Positions 1-5,742 of a DNA stretch of 5,742 nt are shown here, piece after piece (position 1 is the stretch's first letter; each line of letters begins with the position of its first letter). This DNA comes from Parachlamydiales bacterium (GTDB lineage Bacteria; Chlamydiota; Chlamydiia; Chlamydiales; SM23-39), in contig PLXF01000045.1 in assembly GCA_003151315.1 (NCBI GenBank), positions 13,855-19,596 on the forward strand, in the 5' to 3' direction. The notes beneath the pieces were generated by a model. That model had not been told where the DNA came from, did not search any database, and was given only the letters and a program-made list of their open reading frames with translations. Position numbers and translations under genes: made by a program.

Positions 1-270
1 TTGCAAACTGGCTTGGTAGAAATTGGGCACCGAAACCTCATCCCAATCGCTGTTATAGACACCGGTAGTCACGTTTCCATAAGCATACGTTTGCAAGACC
101 ACATGTCCGTAAGGGACGGCATATCCGTTCGTAGAAATTAATGAACCTGTCAGCCAAGGAGCAGGTGGGGGGACTGGAGCTAATGCGGGCGGCTGATAGG
201 GTTGAGCAGTGGTGTCGCCGCAAGCGATCGAAGCGAAAGAAACAAGGCTTACAAGAATCCATTTATTCAT
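1..270 (-). CDS. Exported (putative lipoprotein or outer-membrane) protein, partial, last gene of the kdp operon in view
   Basis: This frame is open from an ATG at 270 to the window edge, giving 90 codons with no stop, so the C-terminus is missing. The N-terminus is a signal peptide: MNK, a hydrophobic core (WILVSLVSFASIA), then Cys17, a possible lipidation site. Ser at -3 is a poor lipobox residue, and signal peptidase I cleavage near TTA-Q (residues 20-23) is an alternative. A proline-rich linker (8 prolines in residues 24-38) follows, then a stretch rich in aromatic and small residues (PWLTGSLIS, AVPYGHVVLQTYAYG). That could be the start of an outer-membrane beta-barrel, but too little is visible to prove it. 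The ATG lies only 9 nt after the kdpC stop, with GGAAA a few bases upstream of it, so the gene is probably co-transcribed and coupled with kdpC. I do not recognise the family with confidence. A role in letting K+ across the outer envelope is speculation from context alone. Confidence 0.75.
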   Translation of the reverse strand, partial: MNKWILVSLVSFASIACGDTTAQPYQPPALAPVPPPAPWLTGSLISTNGYAVPYGHVVLQTYAYGNVTTGVYNSDWDEVSVPNFYQASLQ

Positions 271-279
271 ATACGTTTC

Positions 280-864
280 CTATTGAATTTTGTTCAGTTC
301 AAGATTTAGCAATAGAACATTCACTCGAGGTTCGCCAAAGAGCCATAAAGTGGAACCTTCTGTGAATTTTTCGATGAGGTTATTTACCCCCTCTATAGCC
401 ATCCCCCGCGCTGATGCCACTCGCGCCGCCTGGAGGTAGGCATCTGCAGGGCTAATATGGGGATCGAGTCCACTTCCCGAGGTGGTCACCGCTTCCGCGG
501 GAAGAACTGTATCTGCATCTAACCCATTTTCTGATCGGTATGCAGTCACTCTCTTATCGATCGCTACGATTAACTTTTGAGAAGTCGGGCCTAAGTTGCT
601 GCCGCTAGAACTTGTGGCGTCGTATCCTTTATCTCCCGCCGATGAGGGTCGAGGATGGAAATACTTTTTATCGGTAAAATTTTGCCCGATAAGAGAGGAG
701 CCGATCGGTTTTCCCTCGAGGAAAACGAGACTGCCATTAGCCTCTTTATGGAAAAATAGCTGTCCCACGCAGTACATGAACAAGGGGTAGCCAATGCCTA
801 AAAGAAGGGTCAAGATGGTTATAAGGACGACAGAGGTCCTCAAGGAGGCAAAAAATCGTTTCAC
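280..864 (-). CDS. kdpC: Potassium-transporting ATPase accessory subunit KdpC
   Basis: KdpC is the single-span subunit of the KdpFABC K+ pump. It sits on KdpA with a large periplasmic domain and is needed for assembly and high-affinity transport. The protein has 194 residues, normal for the family. One N-terminal membrane segment (about residues 11-36, including VVLITILTLLLGIGYPLF) is followed by the soluble domain with conserved blocks: GSSLIGQNF (55-63), YFHPRPSSAG (68-77), SGSNLGPTS (87-95), VTTSGSGLDPHISPADA (126-142) and GEPRVNVLLLNLEL (177-190). The start is GTG at 864, overlapping the kdpB stop by 4 nt (GTGA), with TAGG six bases upstream as a short ribosome site. Starting here yields the charged MKR before the membrane segment, as expected for the family. 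The exported-protein gene follows 9 nt after the TAG stop. The blocks are intact and I see no sign of decay. Confidence 0.97.
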   Translation of the reverse strand: MKRFFASLRTSVVLITILTLLLGIGYPLFMYCVGQLFFHKEANGSLVFLEGKPIGSSLIGQNFTDKKYFHPRPSSAGDKGYDATSSSGSNLGPTSQKLIVAIDKRVTAYRSENGLDADTVLPAEAVTTSGSGLDPHISPADAYLQAARVASARGMAIEGVNNLIEKFTEGSTLWLFGEPRVNVLLLNLELNKIQ

Positions 865-2867
865 AGAATACCTAAATTATTGATCAACAGGTCGATCAGT
901 TTAATTCCAATAAAGGGAAGAGCTATTCCTCCCACTCCATAGATGATCAGATTGCGGCGTAAAATAATCAGCGCCCGCTCGGGGATCATTTTAACCCCTT
1001 TAAAAGCCAAGGGAAGGAGGGCGGGAATAACTAACGCATTGAAGATCACAGCACTTAAGACGGCGCTTTGAGGCGTGGCTAGTTTCATGAGATTTAAGGG
1101 GAGCAGCCAGGGAAAATCGGGGATTAAAATAGCGGGGATAATGGCAAAATATTTCGCCACATCGTTCGCCACAGAAAAAGTGGTGAGGGATCCGCGCGTC
1201 ATTAGCATTTGTTTGCCGATTTCTATGATCTCAAAAAGTTTAGTGGGATGGGACTCTAGATCGATCATATTACCCGCTTCTTTAGCGGCCTGAGTTCCTG
1301 AGTTCATCGCGAGACCCACATCGGCTTGTGCGAGGGCGGGCGCGTCATTGTCCCCATCGCCTGTCATGGCTACCATCCGCCCCTCTTTTTGCATCTTCAG
1401 GACGTTTTCCACTTTTTGTTCCGGAGAGACCCCAGCGAGAAAATCGTCGACCCCTGCTTCTTTCGCAATGGTGCGAGCGGTGATGGCATTGTCGCCCGTC
1501 ATCATAATCGTCCGAATCCCCATCACCCGAAAGCGTGTTAAGAGTTGAGAAAGGCCCGGTTTTACCGTATCTTTCAATAAAATGGCGCCTAAATACCGAC
1601 CGTTATCGCACAGAAGGAGGGGAGTGCCCCCCTTTTCTGCATATTCGGTCGTAGCCGTTGAAAGCTCGTAGGGGATAGGATGGCCCACAAATTGTTCCAC
1701 GGCAGACGAGGCCCCTTTTCTGATTTTTTCATGCTCTAAATCAACCCCGCTCATCCGCGTTTGGGCGGTAAAGGGGATTGTTTTTAGCTTGGGTTCTCCT
1801 TGCGGAATGTCTTGGCTGTGGTGTTCCCGTAGATAATCAACAACGCTCCGCCCTTCGTCGGTCAAGTCGTGAAGAGAAGAGTAGTAGGCGGCGCGGACAA
1901 AATCGGCTACGGCTACCCCAGGAGCTATCGTGACATGAGAGGCCCGTCTATGACCCATTGTAATTGTGCCCGTCTTATCAATTAAGATCAGATCGACATC
2001 GCCCGCCGCTTCAACCGCTTGGCCGCTCATCGCTAATACATGGTGTTTCATGAGCCGATTAATCCCGGCAATTCCAATCGCGCTTAGCAGCCCGGCGATC
2101 GTCGTCGGAATTAAGCAGACGAGGAGGGCGACGAGCATCGTGACCGAAAGATCGACGTGGAAAAAATCTCCAAAAATCTTCATAGCGACAATGACTACAA
2201 GAAAGATAAAGGTAAATCCAGAAAGGAGAATAATGAGGGCAATCTCATTGGGTGATTTTTTCCGCTTGGCCGATTCGATCAGATCGATCATCCGGTCGAG
2301 GAAACTACTTCCGGGCTCAGAAGAAATTTTCACCAAAATCGTATCGGATACCAGTTTAGTTCCGCCTGTTACTGAGCTGTGGTCGGTCCCTGCCGCACGA
2401 ATAACGGGAGCCGATTCGCCGGTTACAGAGGCTTCGTCGATCGAAGCCATCCCCTCTACAATCTCCCCATCTCCTGGGATTATTTCGCCAGCAGAGACGC
2501 GAACAATATCCCCTTTTTTCAGCTCTTTATAATTAACCGTTTTAAATTGACCGTTTGCTTGTTTCAGGTGCGCTAAGGTCTCTGTTCTTCCCCTTCTTAG
2601 CGATTCGGCTTGCGCCTGGTTACGCGATTCGGCGATCGATTCGGCCAAATTGGAAAAGAGGACGGTGAGCCAAAGCCACAGAGAAATATGGGCGTAAAAC
2701 AGGGTGTTTTCTTGAGTTAAAAACAGCCATTCAACCGTGGTGATCACAGCCCCGATTTCCGTGATGAACATAACGGGGTTGTGAAGCAAGAAAACGGGGT
2801 TTAGTTTCTTTATCGATTGCCCGAGAGCCCGTAAGACAAGCCTTTGTGTATGGAGAGATAAGTTCAT
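861..2867 (-). CDS. kdpB: Potassium-transporting P-type ATPase subunit KdpB
   Basis: KdpB is the ATP-hydrolysing subunit of the K+ pump and belongs to the P1A-type ATPases of the inner membrane. The protein has 668 residues, slightly shorter than E. coli KdpB (682). In order: two membrane spans (about 25-50 and 60-78); actuator domain with TGES at 149-152; spans around 210-230 and 242-265 with the IPTT motif from 253; phosphorylation motif DKTGTIT at 297-303 (Asp297 is the phosphorylated residue); nucleotide-binding domain with FTAQTRMSG (366-374) and KGAS (384-387); TGDN at 457-460; GDGDNDAP at 503-510; and three C-terminal spans. Asp569 and Lys572 in NDVAK match the charged pair in TM5 known to matter for coupling. 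Ser152 of TGES corresponds to the serine whose phosphorylation inhibits the E. coli pump. ATGA overlaps the kdpA stop. No strong ribosome site precedes it, so translation is probably coupled to kdpA. Position 506 is Asp where E. coli has Thr. Confidence 0.98.
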   Translation of the reverse strand: MNLSLHTQRLVLRALGQSIKKLNPVFLLHNPVMFITEIGAVITTVEWLFLTQENTLFYAHISLWLWLTVLFSNLAESIAESRNQAQAESLRRGRTETLAHLKQANGQFKTVNYKELKKGDIVRVSAGEIIPGDGEIVEGMASIDEASVTGESAPVIRAAGTDHSSVTGGTKLVSDTILVKISSEPGSSFLDRMIDLIESAKRKKSPNEIALIILLSGFTFIFLVVIVAMKIFGDFFHVDLSVTMLVALLVCLIPTTIAGLLSAIGIAGINRLMKHHVLAMSGQAVEAAGDVDLILIDKTGTITMGHRRASHVTIAPGVAVADFVRAAYYSSLHDLTDEGRSVVDYLREHHSQDIPQGEPKLKTIPFTAQTRMSGVDLEHEKIRKGASSAVEQFVGHPIPYELSTATTEYAEKGGTPLLLCDNGRYLGAILLKDTVKPGLSQLLTRFRVMGIRTIMMTGDNAITARTIAKEAGVDDFLAGVSPEQKVENVLKMQKEGRMVAMTGDGDNDAPALAQADVGLAMNSGTQAAKEAGNMIDLESHPTKLFEIIEIGKQMLMTRGSLTTFSVANDVAKYFAIIPAILIPDFPWLLPLNLMKLATPQSAVLSAVIFNALVIPALLPLAFKGVKMIPERALIILRRNLIIYGVGGIALPFIGIKLIDLLINNLGIL

Positions 2868-4573
2868 GGAAATTGGGTCCCTTTTAACATAAAAAATTGC
2901 TCTAAAATAGGCCCCATCGTCAGAGCCGGCAAGAAGGTGAGCGCCCCTTGCAGAAGGATGATCCCGATAAGGAGAGAAATAAAAATCAGACTTGATACCG
3001 GAAATGAGCCCGAATTAGAGGGGTGGATTTTTTTAGCGGCCAAAGAGCCCGCCATAGCGATAACAGGCGCAATGAATAAAAACCGACCGAGGAGCATGGC
3101 TACACCTAAAGTTAGGTTATAGGGCAGTGTGTTACCCGAAAGCCCTCCAAAGGCGCTTCCGTTATTGGCTGCCGCCGAGCTAAAGGCGTATAAAATTTCA
3201 CTAAATCCATGTGGCCCTGTATTGCCTAACGCCTTTATTCCCCAATCGCTCACGCAGGCCCATGAGGCAAAAAGATGGACTAAGAAAACGTAAGAGAGGA
3301 CCGCAAGTACCGTCATTTTCACTTCAAAGGCCTCGATTTTTTTCCCCAGGTACTCGGGAGTTCGACCAATGATTAGACCCGCGATAAAAATGGAGAGGAA
3401 CACGTAGAGAAGCACACTATAGAGTCCGGCGCCCACACCCCCATAAATCACTTCGCTCAACTGAATATTGAGCATGGGGATTAGTCCTCCGATCGGAGTG
3501 AATGAATCGTGCATACAATTGACGGCCCCGCAGGAGACCGAGGTCGTGGCACAGGCGAAAAGAGCTGAGGAAAACAGACCAAAACGGAGCTCTTTCCCTT
3601 CCCAATTTCCCCCTCCAAGCCCAAAGGGGGACCAGAGGGGATTTCCGGCCCATTCGCAGCCAAGACACGTTCCAAAACCCACAAGCAAAAGGATGGTTAA
3701 AGCAATAAGGATGTACCAGCCATGTTTTGTATCTCGTACGGCGCGACCGAAGTAGTAGAATTGAGAGCCAGGGATTAGAAGGATCAAAATTATTTGTAAA
3801 AAGTTAGTGAGGGGAGTGGGGTTTTCATAAGGGTGGGCCGAATTGGCATTAAAAAAGCCGCCCCCATTGGAGCCTAACATCTTAATCGCCTCTTGAGAGG
3901 CCACAGGGCCTTGGGCAATTACTTGTACGCCTGCATCGAGTGTTTGTGCCTGCACATAAGGCTTGAAATTCTGCGGAACACCCTCCGACATAAAACAGGC
4001 GGCTGCAACAATAGCTAGAGGGAGGAAGAAGTACAGAATAAGACGAACTAGGTCTACCCAAAAATTGCCGATTGTTTCAGCTGTTTTTCGCGACAAACCT
4101 CGAACTAAAGCGGCCGCAGCGGCCAACCCAACGGCTGGGGACGCGAAGTTTTGCACAGTGAGAGCGGCCATTTGGGAAAAATAGGAGAGGGTACTTTCGC
4201 CGCCATAATTTTGCCAATTGGTGTTGGTTACAAAGCTTACAGCCGTATTGAAATTCAAATGCCAAGAAGGGGCGCTAAAGTGTTGGGGGTTCAAGGGTAA
4301 GTAATGTTGACATGCAAGCAGACCAAATACCAAGAAACAGGAAACTACGCTAAAAAAGAGAAGAGCTCCCAGATAGCTTTTCCACGAATGCTCGATCAAA
4401 GAATCGATCCCAGAGACGCGATAAATCGCCCGTTCGACCGGTTTTAAAACTGGGTCGAGAAATGTCTTTTCTTGGGGATCCAAAACCTGGCCCAAGTAGA
4501 TTCCGATCGGTTTTATCAATAAACCTAAGATGACAAACAGCAGAATTAGCTGAATCCATTCATGAATTTGCAT
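2864..4573 (-). CDS. kdpA: Potassium-transporting ATPase K+-binding subunit KdpA
   Basis: KdpA is the channel-like subunit that selects K+ in the KdpFABC complex. It descends from four fused M1-P-M2 units of the K+ channel superfamily and lies in the inner membrane. All four selectivity-filter regions are visible (numbering from the ATG at 4573): TNTNWQNYGGE (116-126), SNGGGFFNANSAHP (235-248), SCGAVNCMHDS (347-357) and AAANNGSAFGG (467-477). The protein has 569 residues, close to the usual 550-570, with about ten hydrophobic spans. An ATG seven codons upstream (4594) would overlap kdpF by 19 nt. I prefer 4573 because it starts two bases after the kdpF stop, has GGAG 11 bases upstream (4585-4588), and places the N-terminus directly before the first span, as in other KdpA proteins. 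The TGA stop overlaps the kdpB start by 4 nt. Cys353 in the third filter region (VNCMHDS) is slightly unusual to my memory of the family, but the filter glycines are intact. Confidence 0.97.
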   Translation of the reverse strand: MQIHEWIQLILLFVILGLLIKPIGIYLGQVLDPQEKTFLDPVLKPVERAIYRVSGIDSLIEHSWKSYLGALLFFSVVSCFLVFGLLACQHYLPLNPQHFSAPSWHLNFNTAVSFVTNTNWQNYGGESTLSYFSQMAALTVQNFASPAVGLAAAAALVRGLSRKTAETIGNFWVDLVRLILYFFLPLAIVAAACFMSEGVPQNFKPYVQAQTLDAGVQVIAQGPVASQEAIKMLGSNGGGFFNANSAHPYENPTPLTNFLQIILILLIPGSQFYYFGRAVRDTKHGWYILIALTILLLVGFGTCLGCEWAGNPLWSPFGLGGGNWEGKELRFGLFSSALFACATTSVSCGAVNCMHDSFTPIGGLIPMLNIQLSEVIYGGVGAGLYSVLLYVFLSIFIAGLIIGRTPEYLGKKIEAFEVKMTVLAVLSYVFLVHLFASWACVSDWGIKALGNTGPHGFSEILYAFSSAAANNGSAFGGLSGNTLPYNLTLGVAMLLGRFLFIAPVIAMAGSLAAKKIHPSNSGSFPVSSLIFISLLIGIILLQGALTFLPALTMGPILEQFFMLKGTQFP

Positions 4574-4575
4574 AG

Positions 4576-4665
4576 TTAAAACCGCTCCGGCCAAATGATT
4601 GTCGCTAGAAGATAACCGAGTAATAAAAAGGAGAGAATGAGAAGAGATGTCTCAAAAGGGAACAT
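4576..4665 (-). CDS. kdpF: Small membrane peptide KdpF of the Kdp pump
   Basis: This is a 29-residue single-span peptide (MFPFETSLLILSF, then LLLGYLLATIIWPERF). KdpF is the smallest subunit of the K+ pump; in E. coli it binds at the KdpA/KdpB membrane interface and stabilises the complex. The match rests on length, position directly before kdpA, the LLLGYL core shared with E. coli KdpF (LLLGYLVYAL) and the acidic/aromatic tail ending in Phe. An excellent ribosome site (AGGAGG) sits six bases before the ATG, and the TAA stop is two bases before the kdpA ATG, so kdpA translation is probably coupled to it. The gene falls below usual gene-finder length cutoffs and could easily be missed. It is the first gene of the Kdp operon and has the strongest ribosome site in the cluster. 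Confidence 0.93.
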   Translation of the reverse strand: MFPFETSLLILSFLLLGYLLATIIWPERF

Positions 4666-4671
4666 ATAGTT

Positions 4672-4677
4672 CCTCCT
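4672..4677 (-). promoter_or_regulatory. Strong ribosome binding site of kdpF
   Basis: AGGAGG lies six bases upstream of the kdpF ATG. It is the best Shine-Dalgarno match in the window and fixes the start of the 29-codon gene. The later kdp genes have weaker sites (GGAG for kdpA, TAGG for kdpC, none clear for kdpB), which fits one strong entry point followed by translational coupling. Confidence 0.85.
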
Positions 4678-4690
4678 ATGTCATTCAATT

Positions 4691-4719
4691 CCTGTAAAAT
4701 ATTTCGAATTATTGGTCAA
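4691..4719 (-). promoter_or_regulatory. Possible kdp promoter in the tauE-like/kdpF gap
   Basis: The 60-bp gap between the transporter stop (4726) and kdpF (4665) is AT-rich. On the minus strand it contains TTGACC (4719-4714, five of six to the sigma70 -35 consensus). With a 17-base spacer, TACAGG (4696-4691) would be the -10 box, only three of six. TATTTT (4701-4696) is a better -10 by sequence, but its spacing to TTGACC is too short. The gap is too small for a large leader such as a riboswitch. No terminator hairpin is visible, so read-through from the transporter gene is equally possible. Confidence 0.3.
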
Positions 4720-4725
4720 ATTAAA

Positions 4726-5514
4726 TTAAAATAAAAACATGGTTAAGCCAGTAAATATGATTACGGCACCTAAAATCCGTTTGATGAGAGTCACAGAAAA
4801 AAAATGGGAGAGATGGGCTCCTATCGGGCTAGTGCACAAGGAGGCGGATGCTATAAAAATTAGAGCGGGTAGATAAATAAATCCGACCGTGTAGGGAATA
4901 GGATTCTTACCCCAGCCGATCAGCAAGTAGCTAAAGGTACCTAAAAAAGCAGAAAAGAGGGTTGATACAGAGGAGGTGCCTAAGGCATTTTTTAAGGGGA
5001 CTTGGTACCCCATTAAAATAGGGATCGTGAATAGCCCGCCTCCAATCCCCAATAGGCTGGATAACGTTCCGATCAGAACGCCAAAAACAGAAAGCCCTCT
5101 ATTTATATGGGATCCCAAGCGCAGATGAGGCAAATGGGGGAAAAAGAAATAGACCCCTAATAATAAAGATAGCCCGCCAAAAATGATCCGAACTGTATGG
5201 CTTGAAAATTGATGGCTCAAATAACTGCCCGTAATAGATCCCAGCACCAATCCCGGCACTAGTAATTTAAGAGGGGGGAGAAGGATCGATTTGTTTTGAT
5301 GATGAGCCAAAGTAGAGGCCAAAGAGGTAATACAAGTTGCCGCTAAAGAGGTGTTTGCAGCAATTTGCATCCAACGGCTTTCAGGTAGTTCGGTAAAGGA
5401 AAAAAGGTAATAAAGGCAAGGAACGGTAATCACTCCGCCCCCAATTCCCAATAGCCCTGCCAGTAGTCCAGTAACCAGCCCAATAAGAATGAATACAATA
5501 AAATAGTCCCACAT
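4726..5514 (-). CDS. TSUP-family membrane transporter (TauE/SafE-like anion permease)
   Basis: This is an integral inner-membrane protein of 262 residues with about eight hydrophobic spans. It has the internal two-fold repeat typical of the TSUP (TauE/SafE) family: GLLGIGGG followed by VITVP in the first half (20-32) and SLLGIGGG followed by LFTIP in the second (153-165). Other conserved-looking parts are AANTSLAAT (52-60) and ALGTSSVSTLFSA (177-189). Family members move sulfite, sulfoacetate, thiosulfate or other organic or sulfur anions; nothing here identifies the substrate. The ATG at 5514 places the first span at residue 4, and an in-frame TAA lies six codons upstream, so the start is well bounded, although no Shine-Dalgarno sequence precedes it. 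It is encoded on the same strand as kdpFABC, 60 bp upstream, and could be co-transcribed. A functional link with potassium uptake is not obvious. Confidence 0.9.
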   Translation of the reverse strand: MWDYFIVFILIGLVTGLLAGLLGIGGGVITVPCLYYLFSFTELPESRWMQIAANTSLAATCITSLASTLAHHQNKSILLPPLKLLVPGLVLGSITGSYLSHQFSSHTVRIIFGGLSLLLGVYFFFPHLPHLRLGSHINRGLSVFGVLIGTLSSLLGIGGGLFTIPILMGYQVPLKNALGTSSVSTLFSAFLGTFSYLLIGWGKNPIPYTVGFIYLPALIFIASASLCTSPIGAHLSHFFSVTLIKRILGAVIIFTGLTMFLF

Positions 5515-5521
5515 AACTAGA

Positions 5522-5551
5522 TGGATAATTTAATTCATTTTTAAAAGTCAA
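5522..5551 (-). promoter_or_regulatory. Possible promoter of the TSUP transporter gene
   Basis: On the minus strand TTGACT (5551-5546) matches the -35 consensus at five of six positions and abuts the palindrome arm that starts at 5552. With an 18-base spacer the -10 would be TATCCA (5527-5522), only three of six, putting transcription start within a few bases of the ATG at 5514. An alternative -10, TATATT (5555-5550), matches five of six but lacks a convincing -35 and overlaps the palindrome. The choice between the two cannot be made by eye. Confidence 0.3.
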
Positions 5552-5599
5552 TATACCTCTCGTCATTCAAAAACCGATTCTTGAATCTCGAGAGGTATA
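5552..5599. repeat. 48-bp imperfect palindrome in the divergent intergenic region
   Basis: The arms are 5552-5570 and 5581-5599. The outer 11 bp (TATACCTCTCG / CGAGAGGTATA) pair perfectly, two positions mismatch, then six more pair (ATTCAA / TTGAAT) around a 10-base centre, so 17 of 19 positions match. It sits in the 154-bp gap between two divergent genes, inside a pair of outward-pointing -35-like boxes (TTGACT directly at one edge, TTGACA nine bases from the other). That position fits a shared regulator-binding site. It is not a convincing terminator: no gene points into it and no proper T-run follows on either strand. The rest of the gap is AT-rich and shows no gene. Confidence 0.75.
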
Positions 5600-5608
5600 A
5601 AAGCCCAC

Positions 5609-5637
5609 TTGACAGGGTTTTCCCTTTAGAGTATTTC
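5609..5637 (+). promoter_or_regulatory. Putative sigma70-type promoter of the rightmost lipoprotein gene
   Basis: A perfect -35 hexamer TTGACA (5609-5614) is followed after 17 bases by TATTTC (5632-5637), a weak -10 with three of six matches. Predicted transcription start near 5644 would give a leader of about 25 bases that contains the GGGAGA ribosome site (5657-5662). The -35 match and good placement are the main support; the -10 is the weak part. Confidence 0.45.
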
Positions 5638-5668
5638 CCAAAAATAACCACCTAATGGGAGAATCTCT

Positions 5669-5742
5669 ATGCGCCGCCTACCCCTATTTCTTTTGTCCGC
5701 CGGACTTTTTTGGAGCGGCTGTTTTGGGAATAACTCATTAGG
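5669..5742 (+). CDS. N-terminus of a putative lipoprotein, partial at window edge
   Basis: Twenty-four codons are visible, open to the right edge: MRRLPLFLLSAGLFWSGC then FGNNSL. Two arginines, a hydrophobic core and Cys18 after Ser-Gly make a plausible lipoprotein signal, although Trp at -3 is not the usual Leu/Val/Ile. GGGAGA (5657-5662) lies six bases upstream of the ATG. A different ATG at 5655 is in another frame that stops after 28 codons, so it is not the start. Transcription is divergent from the TSUP transporter gene. The function cannot be told from this fragment. Confidence 0.7.
   Translation, partial: MRRLPLFLLSAGLFWSGCFGNNSL

Noticed and set aside
53..262. 69-codon minus-strand frame overlapping the exported-protein gene
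   Set aside because: The frame starting at 270 has a proper signal peptide, a ribosome site and operon spacing; this one is an out-of-frame shadow.
1966..2532. 188-codon open frame on the plus strand
   Set aside because: It lies wholly antisense to the well-supported kdpB, has serine/isoleucine/arginine-rich low-complexity composition typical of a shadow frame, and resembles no family I know.
3468..3755. 95-codon plus-strand frame antisense to kdpA
   Set aside because: The opposite strand encodes conserved KdpA filter residues; this frame is proline/arginine-rich with no recognisable domain and no ribosome site that stands out.
4574..4594. Longer kdpA start at ATG 4594
   Set aside because: It would overlap kdpF and add seven residues before the normal N-terminus; the ATG at 4573 fits the operon spacing and the family.
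4666..4725. A riboswitch (for example c-di-AMP sensing) upstream of kdpF
   Set aside because: Only 60 bp are available, mostly A/T, with no long paired elements; known classes of that riboswitch are much longer.
5552..5599. The palindrome as a rho-independent terminator
   Set aside because: Both flanking genes point away from it and neither strand has a clean T-run directly after the stem, so a terminator makes no sense here.

Overview
The window carries a high-affinity potassium-uptake operon of the Kdp type on the minus strand (kdpF-kdpA-kdpB-kdpC). A signal-peptide-bearing gene of unknown function follows it directly and runs off the left edge. Upstream of kdpF is a TSUP-family (TauE/SafE-like) membrane transporter gene, also on the minus strand. 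At the far right, the first 24 codons of a putative lipoprotein gene run the other way and leave the window.

Layout from right to left, in the direction of minus-strand transcription: a 154-bp divergent intergenic region (5515-5668) holds a long imperfect palindrome between two outward-facing -35-like boxes. Next come the transporter gene (4726-5514), a 60-bp gap, kdpF (4576-4665, 29 aa), kdpA (2864-4573), kdpB (861-2867), kdpC (280-864, GTG start) and an exported-protein gene (1-270, partial). Junctions are tight: 2 nt between kdpF and kdpA, 4-nt overlaps at kdpA/kdpB and kdpB/kdpC, and 9 nt between kdpC and the exported-protein gene. The five genes from kdpF to the left edge therefore look like one translationally coupled transcription unit. 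The transporter gene may be read into it, because no terminator is visible in the 60-bp gap.

How the parts work together, from knowledge of the family: KdpA is the K+-selective subunit, KdpB the P-type ATPase that powers transport, KdpC an essential accessory subunit and KdpF a small stabilising peptide. All the signature motifs I looked for are present, so the pump is probably functional. The usual sensor/regulator pair kdpD/kdpE is not next to the operon inside this window.

Organism: two envelope-protein starts with plausible lipoprotein signals suggest a Gram-negative (diderm) bacterium of middling GC content. The start of the exported protein (PWLTGSLIS...VPYGHVVLQTY) reminds me of surface proteins from environmental Chlamydiae and Legionella-like intracellular bacteria. 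That is memory-level resemblance only and should not be taken as an assignment. I found no RNA genes, mobile elements or CRISPR arrays. No gene-free stretch exceeds 300 bases. I do not see a clearly new biological system. The most unusual items are the exported-protein gene coupled to kdpC and the palindromic divergent control region.
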